Positions 1 to 8,796 of a stretch of 64,000 bases of DNA are shown piece after piece. The stretch spans positions 21,169 through 85,168 of the forward strand of contig WKFJ01000057.1 in NCBI GenBank assembly GCA_014872785.1. Reading direction: 5' to 3'. The first letter of the stretch is position 1. Each line of letters begins with the position of its first letter. The DNA is from Alteromonadaceae bacterium (GTDB taxonomy: Bacteria > Pseudomonadota > Gammaproteobacteria > Enterobacterales > Alteromonadaceae). The translations under genes and the position numbers were made by a program. Below the pieces are notes generated by a model, which searched no databases, was not told the origin of the DNA, and saw only the letters and a list, made by a program, of their open reading frames with translations.

Positions 1-67
1 ATGATAAATTCCGCTTTAGTCTGATAGACGATCGTCTAACAGACTATAGTTGTAGAAGCTTTTATCA
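1..67. repeat. Imperfect inverted repeat with a near-perfect 28-bp palindromic core
   Basis: Positions 18-45 form a palindrome with only the symmetric A/A pair mismatched; its centre TAGACGATCGTCTA (25-38) is perfect. Outside it, ATGATAAA (1-8) is complementary to TTTATCAT (60-67), so the first 67 bases can fold into one long hairpin. There is no T-tract directly after it. It could be an operator for the chemoreceptor gene that starts at 298, or part of an element cut by the window edge. The function is unknown. Confidence 0.5.
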
Positions 68-297
68 TTTACCCACTTTGTTCGTAGCCCTACCTATCGA
101 TGTTGATTATTTTTGCTACGCTTGTATCAGAGGCGAGTGCCTGTTGTCGCTAGGTAATTAAAATTAGTTGCTTGTTACATTGATGGTAAAGAATTGAATC
201 TTGGTTTCGTAGCAATCGCAAGTAGATCGCTTTGTATTGATCTATTTCGATATTTTCAGGATATCAGCAGGTAGCAACGTTAAAAGGAAAAAATGAG
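68..297. other. Leader of the chemoreceptor gene, no gene seen
   Basis: No convincing coding region was seen. The only clear signal is the ribosome binding site AAAGGA at about 284-289, nine bases before the ATG at 298. An earlier out-of-frame ATG at 293 is followed immediately by a stop. Confidence 0.4.
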
Positions 298-1779
298 ATG
301 AACTATCCCTGGATTACAGAAGCTAATCGGATCTTTACTGGTGTCTTGATCGGGCAGGCTGTGATCGCCCTCATTATCGCGTTTTTTACCGGCACTTATA
401 TGCAGGCCATTGTCGGCAGTATATTGTTTATTTCTTTGCCACTCATTCTTATCGCGTCGTCTCCTCATAATCGAAATACTCGCATAGTGGTTGGTGTGGC
501 AGTCCAGCTAATGGCAGCTCTGCACATTCAACAGGCTGGTGGATTAACCGAGATCCACTTCGAAATATTTGTGGTGTTGGCGTTTTTGAGCTTTTATCGG
601 GATTGGATGGTCATACTTGCCAGTGTCGCGGTTGTTGCGGTACATCACGTTTTGTTCTTCTTCTTGCAGTCGCAAGGCGCAGGCGTTGTTGTATTTGAAG
701 AAGGTCACGTGACATTCGGCATATTGCTTATTCATGCGTTTTTTGCCGTCGCCGAAGGAGTTGTACTCATGTACGTGACCAATGCAATACATCGCGAGGC
801 GACCGCTGCCCATACGCTGTCATCTTCTGTTCACCAAATATTAGAAACCGAAGGCGAGTTTAAGTTAGACATTCCCGTAGACACTAAAAACGAGGAGTTG
901 GCGGAATTTAACCTGCTCATTGGCTCATTTAAGACGTTGATTGCACAAGCAAAACAAATAAGCAATGGTGTCAGCGAAAACGCCGGCAAAGTAGCCAATA
1001 TCAGCAGGCAGATTGAAAAGAGTGCGACCTTTAATATGGATCAAGTTGCAAACATTGCATCTTCGACCGAACAAATGTCTGCGAGTAACGCAGACGTCTC
1101 ATCGCGAGCCAGTGAAGCTAGTGAGCTATCGAGACAATGTAGTGAGAACACAAACGAGGCCAAAAAAGCAATAGAGCAAGCAAATCAGGATATCACCGAG
1201 CTGGGCGATCATTTAACTGATGCGTCTGACACTATCAATAAACTCGCGAGTATGTGCACCAAGATAGATGAGGCAATGGCGTCGATTAAAGTCGTCGCAG
1301 ATCAAACCAATCTGTTGGCATTGAACGCTGCGATTGAGTCAGCTCGTGCCGGGGAGCACGGACGAGGTTTCTCAGTGGTCGCCGATGAAGTGCGACAGCT
1401 TGCTGGTAACACGACTAACTATGCTAATGATATCTCGGTGATTACAAGTGAGTTGATAAACGAAGCCAATAACTCGGTTGAGAAAATTAAATTGTGTGTC
1501 GAAGGTGCTGACAGCACTAGAGTGTCAGCCAATGACGCGACTGAGAGCATGAACAACGTCAGTTCATTCACTATGCAATTGGACGAGAATATAGATTCAG
1601 TCGCAACTGCCGTCGAGGAACAAACCAAAGTTTCAAGCAATATTGCAGGCGTGACACAGCAACTGCATGAGTCAACCGACAACCAACACGTGGTTATCAA
1701 AGAGAGCAGTGTGTCAATTGACGACCTAATGAGTGATATTCGAACATTGAACGCTGAGTTATCGAAGTTTAGCGTCTAG
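298..1779 (+). CDS. Methyl-accepting chemotaxis protein with a multi-pass membrane sensor
   Basis: A chemoreceptor that would pass a sensory signal to CheA/CheW. Residues 1 to about 180 form roughly six membrane helices with no large periplasmic domain. This part contains several histidines ([25 protein letters not shown]) and an FYRDW motif, a pattern that recurs in membrane sensor regions of other receptors and cyclases. A short linker precedes a long coiled coil, whose tip is the highly conserved hairpin around [20 protein letters not shown] and [12 protein letters not shown] (about residues 335-380). The start is supported by AAAGGA nine bases upstream. The ligand is unknown. It may act on soluble or membrane-borne signals, since it lacks a Cache or four-helix periplasmic module. 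Confidence 0.93.
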   Translation: MNYPWITEANRIFTGVLIGQAVIALIIAFFTGTYMQAIVGSILFISLPLILIASSPHNRNTRIVVGVAVQLMAALHIQQAGGLTEIHFEIFVVLAFLSFYRDWMVILASVAVVAVHHVLFFFLQSQGAGVVVFEEGHVTFGILLIHAFFAVAEGVVLMYVTNAIHREATAAHTLSSSVHQILETEGEFKLDIPVDTKNEELAEFNLLIGSFKTLIAQAKQISNGVSENAGKVANISRQIEKSATFNMDQVANIASSTEQMSASNADVSSRASEASELSRQCSENTNEAKKAIEQANQDITELGDHLTDASDTINKLASMCTKIDEAMASIKVVADQTNLLALNAAIESARAGEHGRGFSVVADEVRQLAGNTTNYANDISVITSELINEANNSVEKIKLCVEGADSTRVSANDATESMNNVSSFTMQLDENIDSVATAVEEQTKVSSNIAGVTQQLHESTDNQHVVIKESSVSIDDLMSDIRTLNAELSKFSV

Positions 1780-1817
1780 TTATTGGCATAATCACTTTAT
1801 CTTGAAGTGTTGAAGCA

Positions 1818-2402
1818 TTGGCAAACACAAAACCAACTCAAGCTTCTTCCTGGTGGCGCAAGTATGGCGTCATCAGCATTACCGGGATGTGGCTTGCCGC
1901 GTGTATCGCTTTACTATCTTATTTTGCAGAATCGGGCGTATCCACCTTTGATCACTCCAATAGCTTGTTTTATCAAGCCAATGCTCCAGAGTTTGACCAG
2001 CGCTTTAGCGCGCTTATCTCCTCACAAATAGGCGATGTTAAAAACGCTATTGTGCACTTCAGCGACCAAGAATGCTGGTGTCAATTCGTTGGGGAAACAC
2101 ATATCGCATCCGTCGTTGAATTAGCTAAAAACTCGGGTTTGCAAAACCATAAAATCGAAAAAGCACAGATGTCATCAAGTGTTTCGAAACTGATACCTTC
2201 ATTTCCAGCAGTCGCATTATTTAACGCCGAGGGGCGATTGGCTTATCTGGGACCTTATTCTTCAGGTATCTATTGCAGTGTCGGCAATGGCATGATTGAA
2301 CCCTTTATAAAAAAAATTTCAAATGCGCCAAACTCAGCGGCGATTCCCATGGACGCTGAGGGGTGCTATTGTAAAAATGAGTCGAGTAAGTCAATCACTT
2401 AA
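1818..2402 (+). CDS. Membrane-anchored thioredoxin-fold-like protein, function unknown
   Basis: A 194-residue protein with one membrane helix at residues 17-36 and a periplasmic remainder. It has a CWC motif at residues 86-88 where a thioredoxin would have CxxC, and a SFPAVALF segment that could be the cis-proline loop. Further cysteines lie in GIYCS and in the C-terminal CYC. It resembles short proteobacterial proteins grouped as DUF6436, but I recognise that family only tentatively. The start is TTG at 1818; no in-frame ATG exists near it and the ribosome binding site is weak, so translation may depend on re-initiation after the chemoreceptor stop 38 bases upstream. A thiol redox role is inferred only from the fold-like pattern and cysteines. 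Confidence 0.7.
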   Translation: MANTKPTQASSWWRKYGVISITGMWLAACIALLSYFAESGVSTFDHSNSLFYQANAPEFDQRFSALISSQIGDVKNAIVHFSDQECWCQFVGETHIASVVELAKNSGLQNHKIEKAQMSSSVSKLIPSFPAVALFNAEGRLAYLGPYSSGIYCSVGNGMIEPFIKKISNAPNSAAIPMDAEGCYCKNESSKSIT

Positions 2403-2425
2403 ATAAGTTGTACCAGACCTGAAAT

Positions 2426-2860
2426 ATGGATTCACAGTTTGGAATACTCGCACTTAAACACTCATTTAGTAGTAAGTCTTCTCAAGTTGCTAAACACATG
2501 AACAATTCAGTGTTAAAAATCCATATCATGGTACTTATTGTCCTACTGGGCATTCTTAGTATTGTTGAGAAGTTGCAATTAACCGACGCACAGCATGAGC
2601 CCTTTCTCAAACTGTTATCCAAAAGTAGAGACGCGCGCTTACGTATATTGGCCAAATATGGTTTTGACGGTGACGGCACGTTACTGGGTGAAAAGCCGTC
2701 ATTAGTTACACTAGAAAAAATTGGCAATGAGATGACTGAGCTGCGTGATAAAACCAGAAAAGATTTTGCACAAGTACTGGATGAGCAACAATTGGCGCGC
2801 TGGGATAAAATTGTAAACTCTCTACAAAGAGGCATTCGCGAGTGGATGATACGGCAATAA
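2426..2860 (+). CDS. Spy/CpxP-like small periplasmic protein (putative)
   Basis: A 144-residue protein with an N-terminal hydrophobic helix (about residues 31-46) followed by a helical, charged region. It has two LTxxQ-like stretches, LQLTDAQ and LDEQQLARWD, typical of periplasmic Spy/CpxP chaperone-like proteins. An alternative ATG at 2498 (residue 25) would place the hydrophobic segment right at the N-terminus, as a signal peptide or anchor, and may be the true start. It lies 23 bases after the thioredoxin-like gene on the same strand, so the two may be cotranscribed. Function is not established; an envelope stress role is inference. Confidence 0.6.
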   Translation: MDSQFGILALKHSFSSKSSQVAKHMNNSVLKIHIMVLIVLLGILSIVEKLQLTDAQHEPFLKLLSKSRDARLRILAKYGFDGDGTLLGEKPSLVTLEKIGNEMTELRDKTRKDFAQVLDEQQLARWDKIVNSLQRGIREWMIRQ

Positions 2861-2905
2861 CTTCGTTTTAGAATAAAACAATCTCACGAAAACAATAGTT
2901 TAAAG

Positions 2906-3265
2906 ATGACACCTAGAGAATTGATTGAAGCCTGGGTCACGGCATTTAACGAGGGCGACGCCGACAAGATTGCCGCTTTTTATGCACAAAATGCGGTTAA
3001 TCACCAAGTTGCAAATGAACCTGTGGTTGGTAAAGAAGCGATTTACCAGATGTTTGCGGATGAATTTGCCAGTGCAGAGATGGTTTGCATCATTGAAAAC
3101 ATCTTTACTGACGGCAGTTGGGCGATTCTAGAATGGAAAGACCCACTAGGGCTTCGAGGTTGTGGCTTTTTTCAAATTGAAAATAACTTAATTGTATTTC
3201 AGCGTGGCTATTGGGATAAGTTGAGCTTTTTAAGGGCGCACGGACTTCCTATCCCGAGTGAGTAA
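2906..3265 (+). CDS. NTF2-like (SnoaL-type) small protein
   Basis: A 119-residue protein with the usual layout of the nuclear transport factor 2 / SnoaL superfamily: an N-terminal helix with WVTAFNEGDADKIAAFY, a short VNHQVANEPVVGKEAIYQMF segment, then alternating beta strands ending in ENNLIVFQRGYWD. Such proteins form cone-shaped dimers with a pocket used for catalysis or binding. The substrate cannot be read from sequence. It starts with ATG and follows the Spy-like gene by 45 bases on the same strand. Confidence 0.8.
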   Translation: MTPRELIEAWVTAFNEGDADKIAAFYAQNAVNHQVANEPVVGKEAIYQMFADEFASAEMVCIIENIFTDGSWAILEWKDPLGLRGCGFFQIENNLIVFQRGYWDKLSFLRAHGLPIPSE

Positions 3266-3362
3266 GTTATCACTAATTGAGTGATGGAATAGTTGACTGT
3301 TTTAGTCAGGTATTAGATAATCCGCTGCGCAAACGATATAGCTTGATTCAACGAGATATTTA

Positions 3363-3707
3363 ATGACTGATACCACCGCTTTTCCAATCAATTTTTCTGA
3401 TGCCGCTGCGCTTAAGGTAAAAACCTTGATTGAAGAAGAAGAAAATCCAGAGCTTAAACTGCGTGTTTATGTGACAGGCGGCGGTTGTTCTGGTTTCCAG
3501 TATGGTTTCACCTTTGACGAAAAAGTGAATGAGGGCGATATGGTCATTGAAAAAGAGTCGGTAAGTTTGGTGGTCGACCCCATGAGCCTACAATACTTAA
3601 TGGGTGGTACAGTTGATTACACTGAAGGTTTGCAAGGGGCGAGATTCCTTGTTGACAACCCCAACGCAGAAACCACTTGCGGCTGTGGTTCATCCTTTAG
3701 CATCTAG
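3363..3707 (+). CDS. erpA: Iron-sulfur cluster insertion protein ErpA
   Basis: An A-type Fe-S carrier that delivers clusters to apoproteins, including those of isoprenoid synthesis and respiration. The length (114 residues) and sequence match the ErpA branch: [13 protein letters not shown] holds the first ligand cysteine (residue 42) and TTCGCGSSF at the C-terminus holds the other two. The conserved [11 protein letters not shown] segment is present. It lies alone between the NTF2-like gene and the efflux operon. Confidence 0.95.
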   Translation: MTDTTAFPINFSDAAALKVKTLIEEEENPELKLRVYVTGGGCSGFQYGFTFDEKVNEGDMVIEKESVSLVVDPMSLQYLMGGTVDYTEGLQGARFLVDNPNAETTCGCGSSFSI

Positions 3708-3852
3708 TTAGCGTCGTTTATAAAAATAACCACACAAAAATCAGGTCTTGTTGTGTTTTGTCACAATTAAGGGGCTGTTCTTTTCATAAATTTGCAGACA
3801 ATCCAGTCAAGTTTCCCGTAAAATAGCGTCTCTTTTTCTTAAAGTCAGTTTT

Positions 3853-3873
3853 CCGCTACTATTTTAGTAGCGG
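3853..3873 (+). promoter_or_regulatory. Stem-loop upstream of the RND efflux operon
   Basis: CCGCTACT and AGTAGCGG form a perfect 8-bp stem around an ATTTT loop, followed by a short AGCTTTTC. It sits 36 bases before the GTG start of the membrane fusion gene and about 145 bases after erpA. It could be a weak terminator or attenuator in the operon leader, or an operator for an absent regulator. No local TetR-type regulator gene was seen. Confidence 0.4.
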
Positions 3874-3908
3874 AGCTTTTCGCGTGTACATTTGCTGAGG
3901 GAATCTGC

Positions 3909-5003
3909 GTGCCTAATATCGTCACAAAACTACGTCGCCAGCCTGCTTGGGTTGCCTTAATCATCGCCATTGGTCTGGTTCTCTGGGTTGGCTCAGGCAT
4001 GGTTAATGGCCAAACTACAGCCGAGTTTGAAGACAAGAATCAAGCTTCTCCACTGCAAAGAGTGCAAGTCACTACCATGCTTGCTGATCAGGTAAACACC
4101 GAAATCAGCGTTTATGGCAGAACTGAACCAGACCGCATTGCCACGCTTCGCGCCGAAGTGAATGCGCAAGTTCTGAAGATTCTAGTAGATGAAGGCCAAT
4201 CAGTTAAGGCGGGGCAGAAATTAGTCTTACTCGACAAGAACGACCTCCCAGAGCGCATTGCTGCTGCTAAATCGACACTTAAACAGCGTCTCATTGAACA
4301 AGAGGGAGCGAAATCTCTTGGCAAACAAGGGTTTCAGTCGCAAGCAACACAAGCACAAGCAGACGCCAACGTCGCCAGTGCAAAAGCACAGTTGAAGGCG
4401 TTAGAGGTCGATTTGGAAAATACTACTATTGTGGCGCCTTTTGATGGTGTCATGGACAGCCAGTTCATCGAAGTGGGTGATTATTTGCGTGATGGCGACA
4501 ATATCGCTTCTATCGTTGACTTGGATCCTTTGGTTATTAAAGCTGATGTTACAGAGACTGATGTAGCTTCACTGCGAATAGGGCAAATTGCACAAGGCCG
4601 CCTTGCTTCTGGCGAGACAGTGAGTGGGGAAATTCGCTACATCGCAAGCGTATCTTCTGAGGGCACCAATACCTTTAAAATTGAAGTCGCAGTCCCTAAT
4701 GCTGACAGACATCTTTTAGCAGGAATGAGCACCCAATTGGCGCTTCCTCTTGAACAGACTTACGCGGTTCGTGTGACGCCTGCTGTGATGGCATTAGATG
4801 AACGTGGTGAACTGGGTGTCAAAGTCGTCGAAAAGAACGTAGTTAAGTTTGTGCCCATAAACATGGTTAAAAGTGATAGACAAGGTGTTTGGTTGAGTGG
4901 TTTAGGTCAACAAGCTGACATCATTACACTTGGACAAGGATTTGTCAGAGATGGCGACCGCGTAGAAGTGGTACGCAACCAGTCTATTTCTCAGGTGAAC
5001 TAA
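3909..5003 (+). CDS. RND efflux membrane fusion (periplasmic adaptor) protein
   Basis: The periplasmic adaptor that links an inner-membrane RND pump to an outer-membrane channel. It has an N-terminal membrane helix (residues 14-34), a barrel/lipoyl half starting at AEVNAQVLKILVDEGQSVKAGQ, a short helical hairpin (residues about 115-165), the second lipoyl half at NTTIVAPFDGVMDSQ, and beta-barrel and membrane-proximal domains. The GTG start at 3909 is supported by GAGG about eight bases upstream. Its stop overlaps the start of the pump gene by one base, indicating translational coupling. No outer-membrane partner is encoded nearby. Confidence 0.92.
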   Translation: MPNIVTKLRRQPAWVALIIAIGLVLWVGSGMVNGQTTAEFEDKNQASPLQRVQVTTMLADQVNTEISVYGRTEPDRIATLRAEVNAQVLKILVDEGQSVKAGQKLVLLDKNDLPERIAAAKSTLKQRLIEQEGAKSLGKQGFQSQATQAQADANVASAKAQLKALEVDLENTTIVAPFDGVMDSQFIEVGDYLRDGDNIASIVDLDPLVIKADVTETDVASLRIGQIAQGRLASGETVSGEIRYIASVSSEGTNTFKIEVAVPNADRHLLAGMSTQLALPLEQTYAVRVTPAVMALDERGELGVKVVEKNVVKFVPINMVKSDRQGVWLSGLGQQADIITLGQGFVRDGDRVEVVRNQSISQVN

Positions 5004-8000
5004 TGAACAGTGCAATATTTTCACTGCTAAACCGCACTCGAACAGTGATGATGGTGTTCATCTTGCTGTTGATTGCCGGGACCACAACCTATAACAACAT
5101 TCCTAAAGAATCGAATCCAGATGTGCCAATTCCGTTCATTTACGTGTCTATGGTACACGACGGTATTTCGCCTGAAGATGCAGCACGTATGTTGGTTAAA
5201 CCCATGGAGCGGGAGCTTCGTTCAATCGATGGCGTCAAGGAAATGCGTGCAAATGCAGAAGAGGGCCATGCCAGTGTGACACTAGAATTTCACGCAGGGA
5301 CTGACTCGAAGCAAGCGCTGGCAGATGTGCGCGATAAGGTGACCGTGGCGCGTGCTAAATTACCTGACGACTCTGAAGAACCTACCATACATGAAGTCAC
5401 TATGGCCGGTGAGCAGCCGATAGTCACAGTAGTGTTATCTGGCGAAGTGAGTGAACGAGCCCTTATCACACTGGCTCGTGAACTGAAAAACCGTCTTGAA
5501 GGCATCACTGAAATTCTGGAAGTAGAAGTCGGGGGAGAGCGTGAAGATCAGGTAGAGATCATTGTTGATCCTCTCTTATTGGAAAGTTATGGCCTTGACC
5601 AAAACGACATCTTCAACCTACTTTCTCGCAATAATCGATTGGTTCCTGCTGGCACCATGGACAATGGCAAGGGAAGCTTTGCCATTAAAGTACCTTCAGT
5701 ATTTGAGTCAGTTAAAGATATCTATGAACAACCCGTCAAAGTTGATGGTGACCGGGTGATCACATTCCAAGATGTTGCCACCGTGCGCAGAGCTTATAAA
5801 GATGCGAATAGCTTTGCACGGATGAACGGTAAGGCATCCGTGTCATTGGAAGTGAAAAAGCGTCCAGGTGAGAACATCATCGACACCGTAGAAAAGGTAA
5901 AGGCACTGATTGAGCAAGCCCAGCAGACCGCCTTGTGGCCAAACAGTGTGGTGGTTACCTACACGGGTGATCAAACTAAAGACGTCAAGATGATGCTTTC
6001 AGACTTACAGAATAACGTCAGCACGGCGATTCTTCTGGTTGCGATAGTCATTGTGGCGATATTGGGCGTGCGCACTGCGACCCTAGTGGGCATTTCCATT
6101 CCCGGTTCTTTTCTCACGGGCATCTTATTGATTTCGATGTTCGGCTATACGATGAACATGGTGGTACTGTTTTCACTGATTATGGCGGTGGGCATGTTGG
6201 TGGATGGTGCCATAGTGGTCACCGAATACGCTGACCGCTTAATGAGCGAAGGTGTTGAGCGCAAGCAAGCTTATGCCAAAGCAGCGCAGCGTATGGCGTG
6301 GCCAATAACTGCGTCAACCGCAACGACGTTAGCCGCATTCGCACCCTTGATGTTCTGGCCGGGCATGATGGGTGAATTTATGAAATACCTACCATTTACT
6401 CTTATTGCCACTTTGTCTGCGTCACTATTAATGGCGCTGATATTTGTACCAACCTTGGGCACTATTATTGGTAAGCCTCGTTATGTGTCTCCTGAAACCA
6501 AAGCCCAGATGCTACAGGCTGAAAATGGTGACATCCGCACATTAAAAGGCTTTACCGGCAAGTATATTCGCGTGCTCGATAAGATGATTCGACATCCTGT
6601 AAAGGCGCTTATGGGCGCCATAGTAATCGCTATTCTCACCATTGTTGGTTACGGCGCGTCTGGTTTAGGCTCTGAGTTCTTCCCGCACGTGGACAGTACC
6701 GGTGTGAACATTAACGTGCGCTCATATGGTGATTTGTCTATTTATGAAAAAGACAATCTAGTTCGACAAGTCGAATCGCGCTTAATGGATATGGAAGAGG
6801 TCGAGACACTCTATGCACGTACTGGAGGCAATGATCAGGTTGGGTATTTGCGATTGAATTTGGTTGACTGGCAATACAGACCTCACTCTGATGAAGTACT
6901 GGCAGAAGTTCAACGGCGGTTGCGTGACTTACCAGGGTTAGATTTGGAAATCTCCCCTGATCAAAACGGTCCTCAAAGTGGTAAAGATCTGCAAATTCAG
7001 ATTTCATCTCGTTTCCCTGAATTGTTGAGCGGCGCGGCGATGAAAATTCGCAGAGCCTTGGAAGCCAATGAAAGTTTTACAGCTATTAGTGACACCTCGC
7101 CCAAGCCTGGCATTGAGTGGAAGTTGAAAGTGGACAGAAGCGATGCTGCTCGTTTTGGTGCCGATGCAACGCTGGTTGGTAATACCGTTCAGTTCGTGAC
7201 TACTGGGCTTAAGATTGGTGAATATCGCCCCGATGACGTTGATGATGAAATCGATATTCGAGTGCGCTTTCCTGAAAACGAACGTTACATCGATAAGTTA
7301 GATGATTTGCGCTTAAAAACCGCCACCGGCATGGTACCTATTTCCAATTTTGTTGAGCGTACTGCTCAACAAAAAACTGACCTCATTCGTCACATCGACA
7401 GCGAACGTGTTCTCAGGGTTGAGGCCAATATGGTTCCTGGCAAATTGCTATCGCAGGAACTCCCTAAGCTGGTGGAAAAGCTACCTGAGTTGGGCATAGA
7501 TCCACGCGTAAACTTTGAAATAAAAGGCCAGAACGAACAGCAGCAAGAATCGCAAGAGTTCCTGCAAAACGCCTTTTTTGTAGCGTTATTTGTGATGGCA
7601 ATAATCCTAGTCACCCAGTTTAATAGTTTCTATCAAGCATTCCTTATTTTAAGTGCTGTCCTATTTTCTACAGTAGGTGTTTTCTTGGGTTTACTGGTAT
7701 TCCAAAAGCCATTTGGTGTGGTGATGTCAGGGATAGGGGTAATTTCTCTTGCTGGTATTGTCGTGAATAACAATATTGTTCTCATTGATACTTACAACAT
7801 TCTGCGCAAGGAGGGTATTCCTGCGATGGAAGCAATTCTGCGCACAGGGGCGCAAAGATTACGTCCAGTACTGATGACTACCGTAACGACAATTTTGGGG
7901 TTAATGCCCATGGTAATGGAGATCAATATTGATCTGATTGGTCGCAACATCGAGTTTGGCGGTCCATCTACTCAGTGGTGGTCGCAATTAGCGACGGCGG

Positions 8001-8146
8001 TAGCGGGTGGACTTGCATTCGCGACAGTGTTAACGCTCATTTTAACGCCATGCTTGTTAGCCATAAAATTAAAATTCGATGCGTGGCGCAGAAATAGAAA
8101 GCAACGCATTATCAGCAATAGCCCATTGGGTTCCAGTAAAGCTTAA
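5003..8146 (+). CDS. RND efflux transporter permease (HAE1/AcrB type)
   Basis: A proton-driven trimeric inner-membrane pump of 1047 residues, the usual length for AcrB relatives. The first helix, two large periplasmic loops and two blocks of transmembrane helices (about residues 335-500 and 850-1025) are all visible. Helix 4 carries GMLVDGAIVVTEYADR: the first proton-relay Asp is present, but the second position of the usual DD pair is Gly, as in some subfamilies. It forms an operon with the adaptor upstream and probably the GST-like gene 19 bases downstream. Substrates are unknown. Confidence 0.95.
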   Translation: MNSAIFSLLNRTRTVMMVFILLLIAGTTTYNNIPKESNPDVPIPFIYVSMVHDGISPEDAARMLVKPMERELRSIDGVKEMRANAEEGHASVTLEFHAGTDSKQALADVRDKVTVARAKLPDDSEEPTIHEVTMAGEQPIVTVVLSGEVSERALITLARELKNRLEGITEILEVEVGGEREDQVEIIVDPLLLESYGLDQNDIFNLLSRNNRLVPAGTMDNGKGSFAIKVPSVFESVKDIYEQPVKVDGDRVITFQDVATVRRAYKDANSFARMNGKASVSLEVKKRPGENIIDTVEKVKALIEQAQQTALWPNSVVVTYTGDQTKDVKMMLSDLQNNVSTAILLVAIVIVAILGVRTATLVGISIPGSFLTGILLISMFGYTMNMVVLFSLIMAVGMLVDGAIVVTEYADRLMSEGVERKQAYAKAAQRMAWPITASTATTLAAFAPLMFWPGMMGEFMKYLPFTLIATLSASLLMALIFVPTLGTIIGKPRYVSPETKAQMLQAENGDIRTLKGFTGKYIRVLDKMIRHPVKALMGAIVIAILTIVGYGASGLGSEFFPHVDSTGVNINVRSYGDLSIYEKDNLVRQVESRLMDMEEVETLYARTGGNDQVGYLRLNLVDWQYRPHSDEVLAEVQRRLRDLPGLDLEISPDQNGPQSGKDLQIQISSRFPELLSGAAMKIRRALEANESFTAISDTSPKPGIEWKLKVDRSDAARFGADATLVGNTVQFVTTGLKIGEYRPDDVDDEIDIRVRFPENERYIDKLDDLRLKTATGMVPISNFVERTAQQKTDLIRHIDSERVLRVEANMVPGKLLSQELPKLVEKLPELGIDPRVNFEIKGQNEQQQESQEFLQNAFFVALFVMAIILVTQFNSFYQAFLILSAVLFSTVGVFLGLLVFQKPFGVVMSGIGVISLAGIVVNNNIVLIDTYNILRKEGIPAMEAILRTGAQRLRPVLMTTVTTILGLMPMVMEINIDLIGRNIEFGGPSTQWWSQLATAVAGGLAFATVLTLILTPCLLAIKLKFDAWRRNRKQRIISNSPLGSSKA

Positions 8147-8164
8147 ATACAGAAGAGTTGAAGT

Positions 8165-8740
8165 ATGATGAAACTATACGGTTCCACCACATCACCTTAT
8201 GTTAGACGAATTCGTATGCTGTTAGCCAATGTTGAGCATGAGTTTATCAACATGCAAATCTTTGCCGGTAAGGATCGCGACGTGTTACTGGAAAAGAATC
8301 CGACGCTTAAAATACCCATGTTGGAAGACGGCGAAGACATCATTTACGATTCCCGCGTGATTTTCCGCTATTTGGCAAATAAATACGATTTACCTGCTTT
8401 GACATGGAAGCAAGAGAACCTGTTAACCGTTATTGACTCTATTAACGATTCGCTAGTGCAGCTGCTGTTATTACAGCGCTCTGAAATAGAATCGGCTGAC
8501 GACAAACTTTATTTTAAATTGCAAAACGAACGTGTGGCACATGCTTTCAATCATTTAAATGAAGAGGTTTTGGCAGGTGAGTTTGAACATTGGGAATATC
8601 CGACCATTTGCTTGTTTTGTTTGGTAGATTGGACTGCGTTTAGGCAGTTGCACGACTTGTCTGATTATAGTCATTTGCTCGACTTCGCTGCGGATCACAA
8701 AGAACGAATAGAGGCATCGGCTACCGATCCGAGAGAATAA
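8165..8740 (+). CDS. Glutathione S-transferase family protein
   Basis: A 191-residue GST-fold protein. The N-terminal thioredoxin-like half runs LYGSTTSPYVRRIR then NPTLKIPMLEDGE with the cis-proline, and YDSRVIFRYLANKY provides the acidic/serine glutathione-binding position. The C-terminal half is helical. The active-site region has SPYVRR rather than a catalytic cysteine, so it may be a Ser/Tyr-type enzyme or an SspA-like non-enzymatic relative. It begins 19 bases after the RND pump and may be part of that transcript. A terminator follows directly. Confidence 0.85.
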   Translation: MMKLYGSTTSPYVRRIRMLLANVEHEFINMQIFAGKDRDVLLEKNPTLKIPMLEDGEDIIYDSRVIFRYLANKYDLPALTWKQENLLTVIDSINDSLVQLLLLQRSEIESADDKLYFKLQNERVAHAFNHLNEEVLAGEFEHWEYPTICLFCLVDWTAFRQLHDLSDYSHLLDFAADHKERIEASATDPRE

Positions 8741-8780
8741 AAAAAGCGAGCAATGGTAAGGTTACCTTTGCTCGCTTTTT
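8741..8780. terminator. Bidirectional rho-independent terminator
   Basis: GCGAGCAATGGTAA (8746-8759) pairs with TTACCTTTGCTCGC (8762-8775), a 14-bp stem with one mismatch. It is flanked by an A-run on the left and a T-run on the right, so it can end transcripts from both the GST-like gene and the convergent DUF481 gene. Confidence 0.88.
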
Positions 8781-8796
8781 GGTGCTTCCGATATCG

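Noticed and set aside
18..45. LexA/SOS box
   Set aside because: The palindrome has CTG and CAG ends but the spacing between them is 16 bases rather than the 10 of gammaproteobacterial LexA boxes.
1807..2031. Overlapping reading frame in the thioredoxin-like gene
   Set aside because: It is a shadow in another frame of a gene with clear membrane and cysteine patterns.
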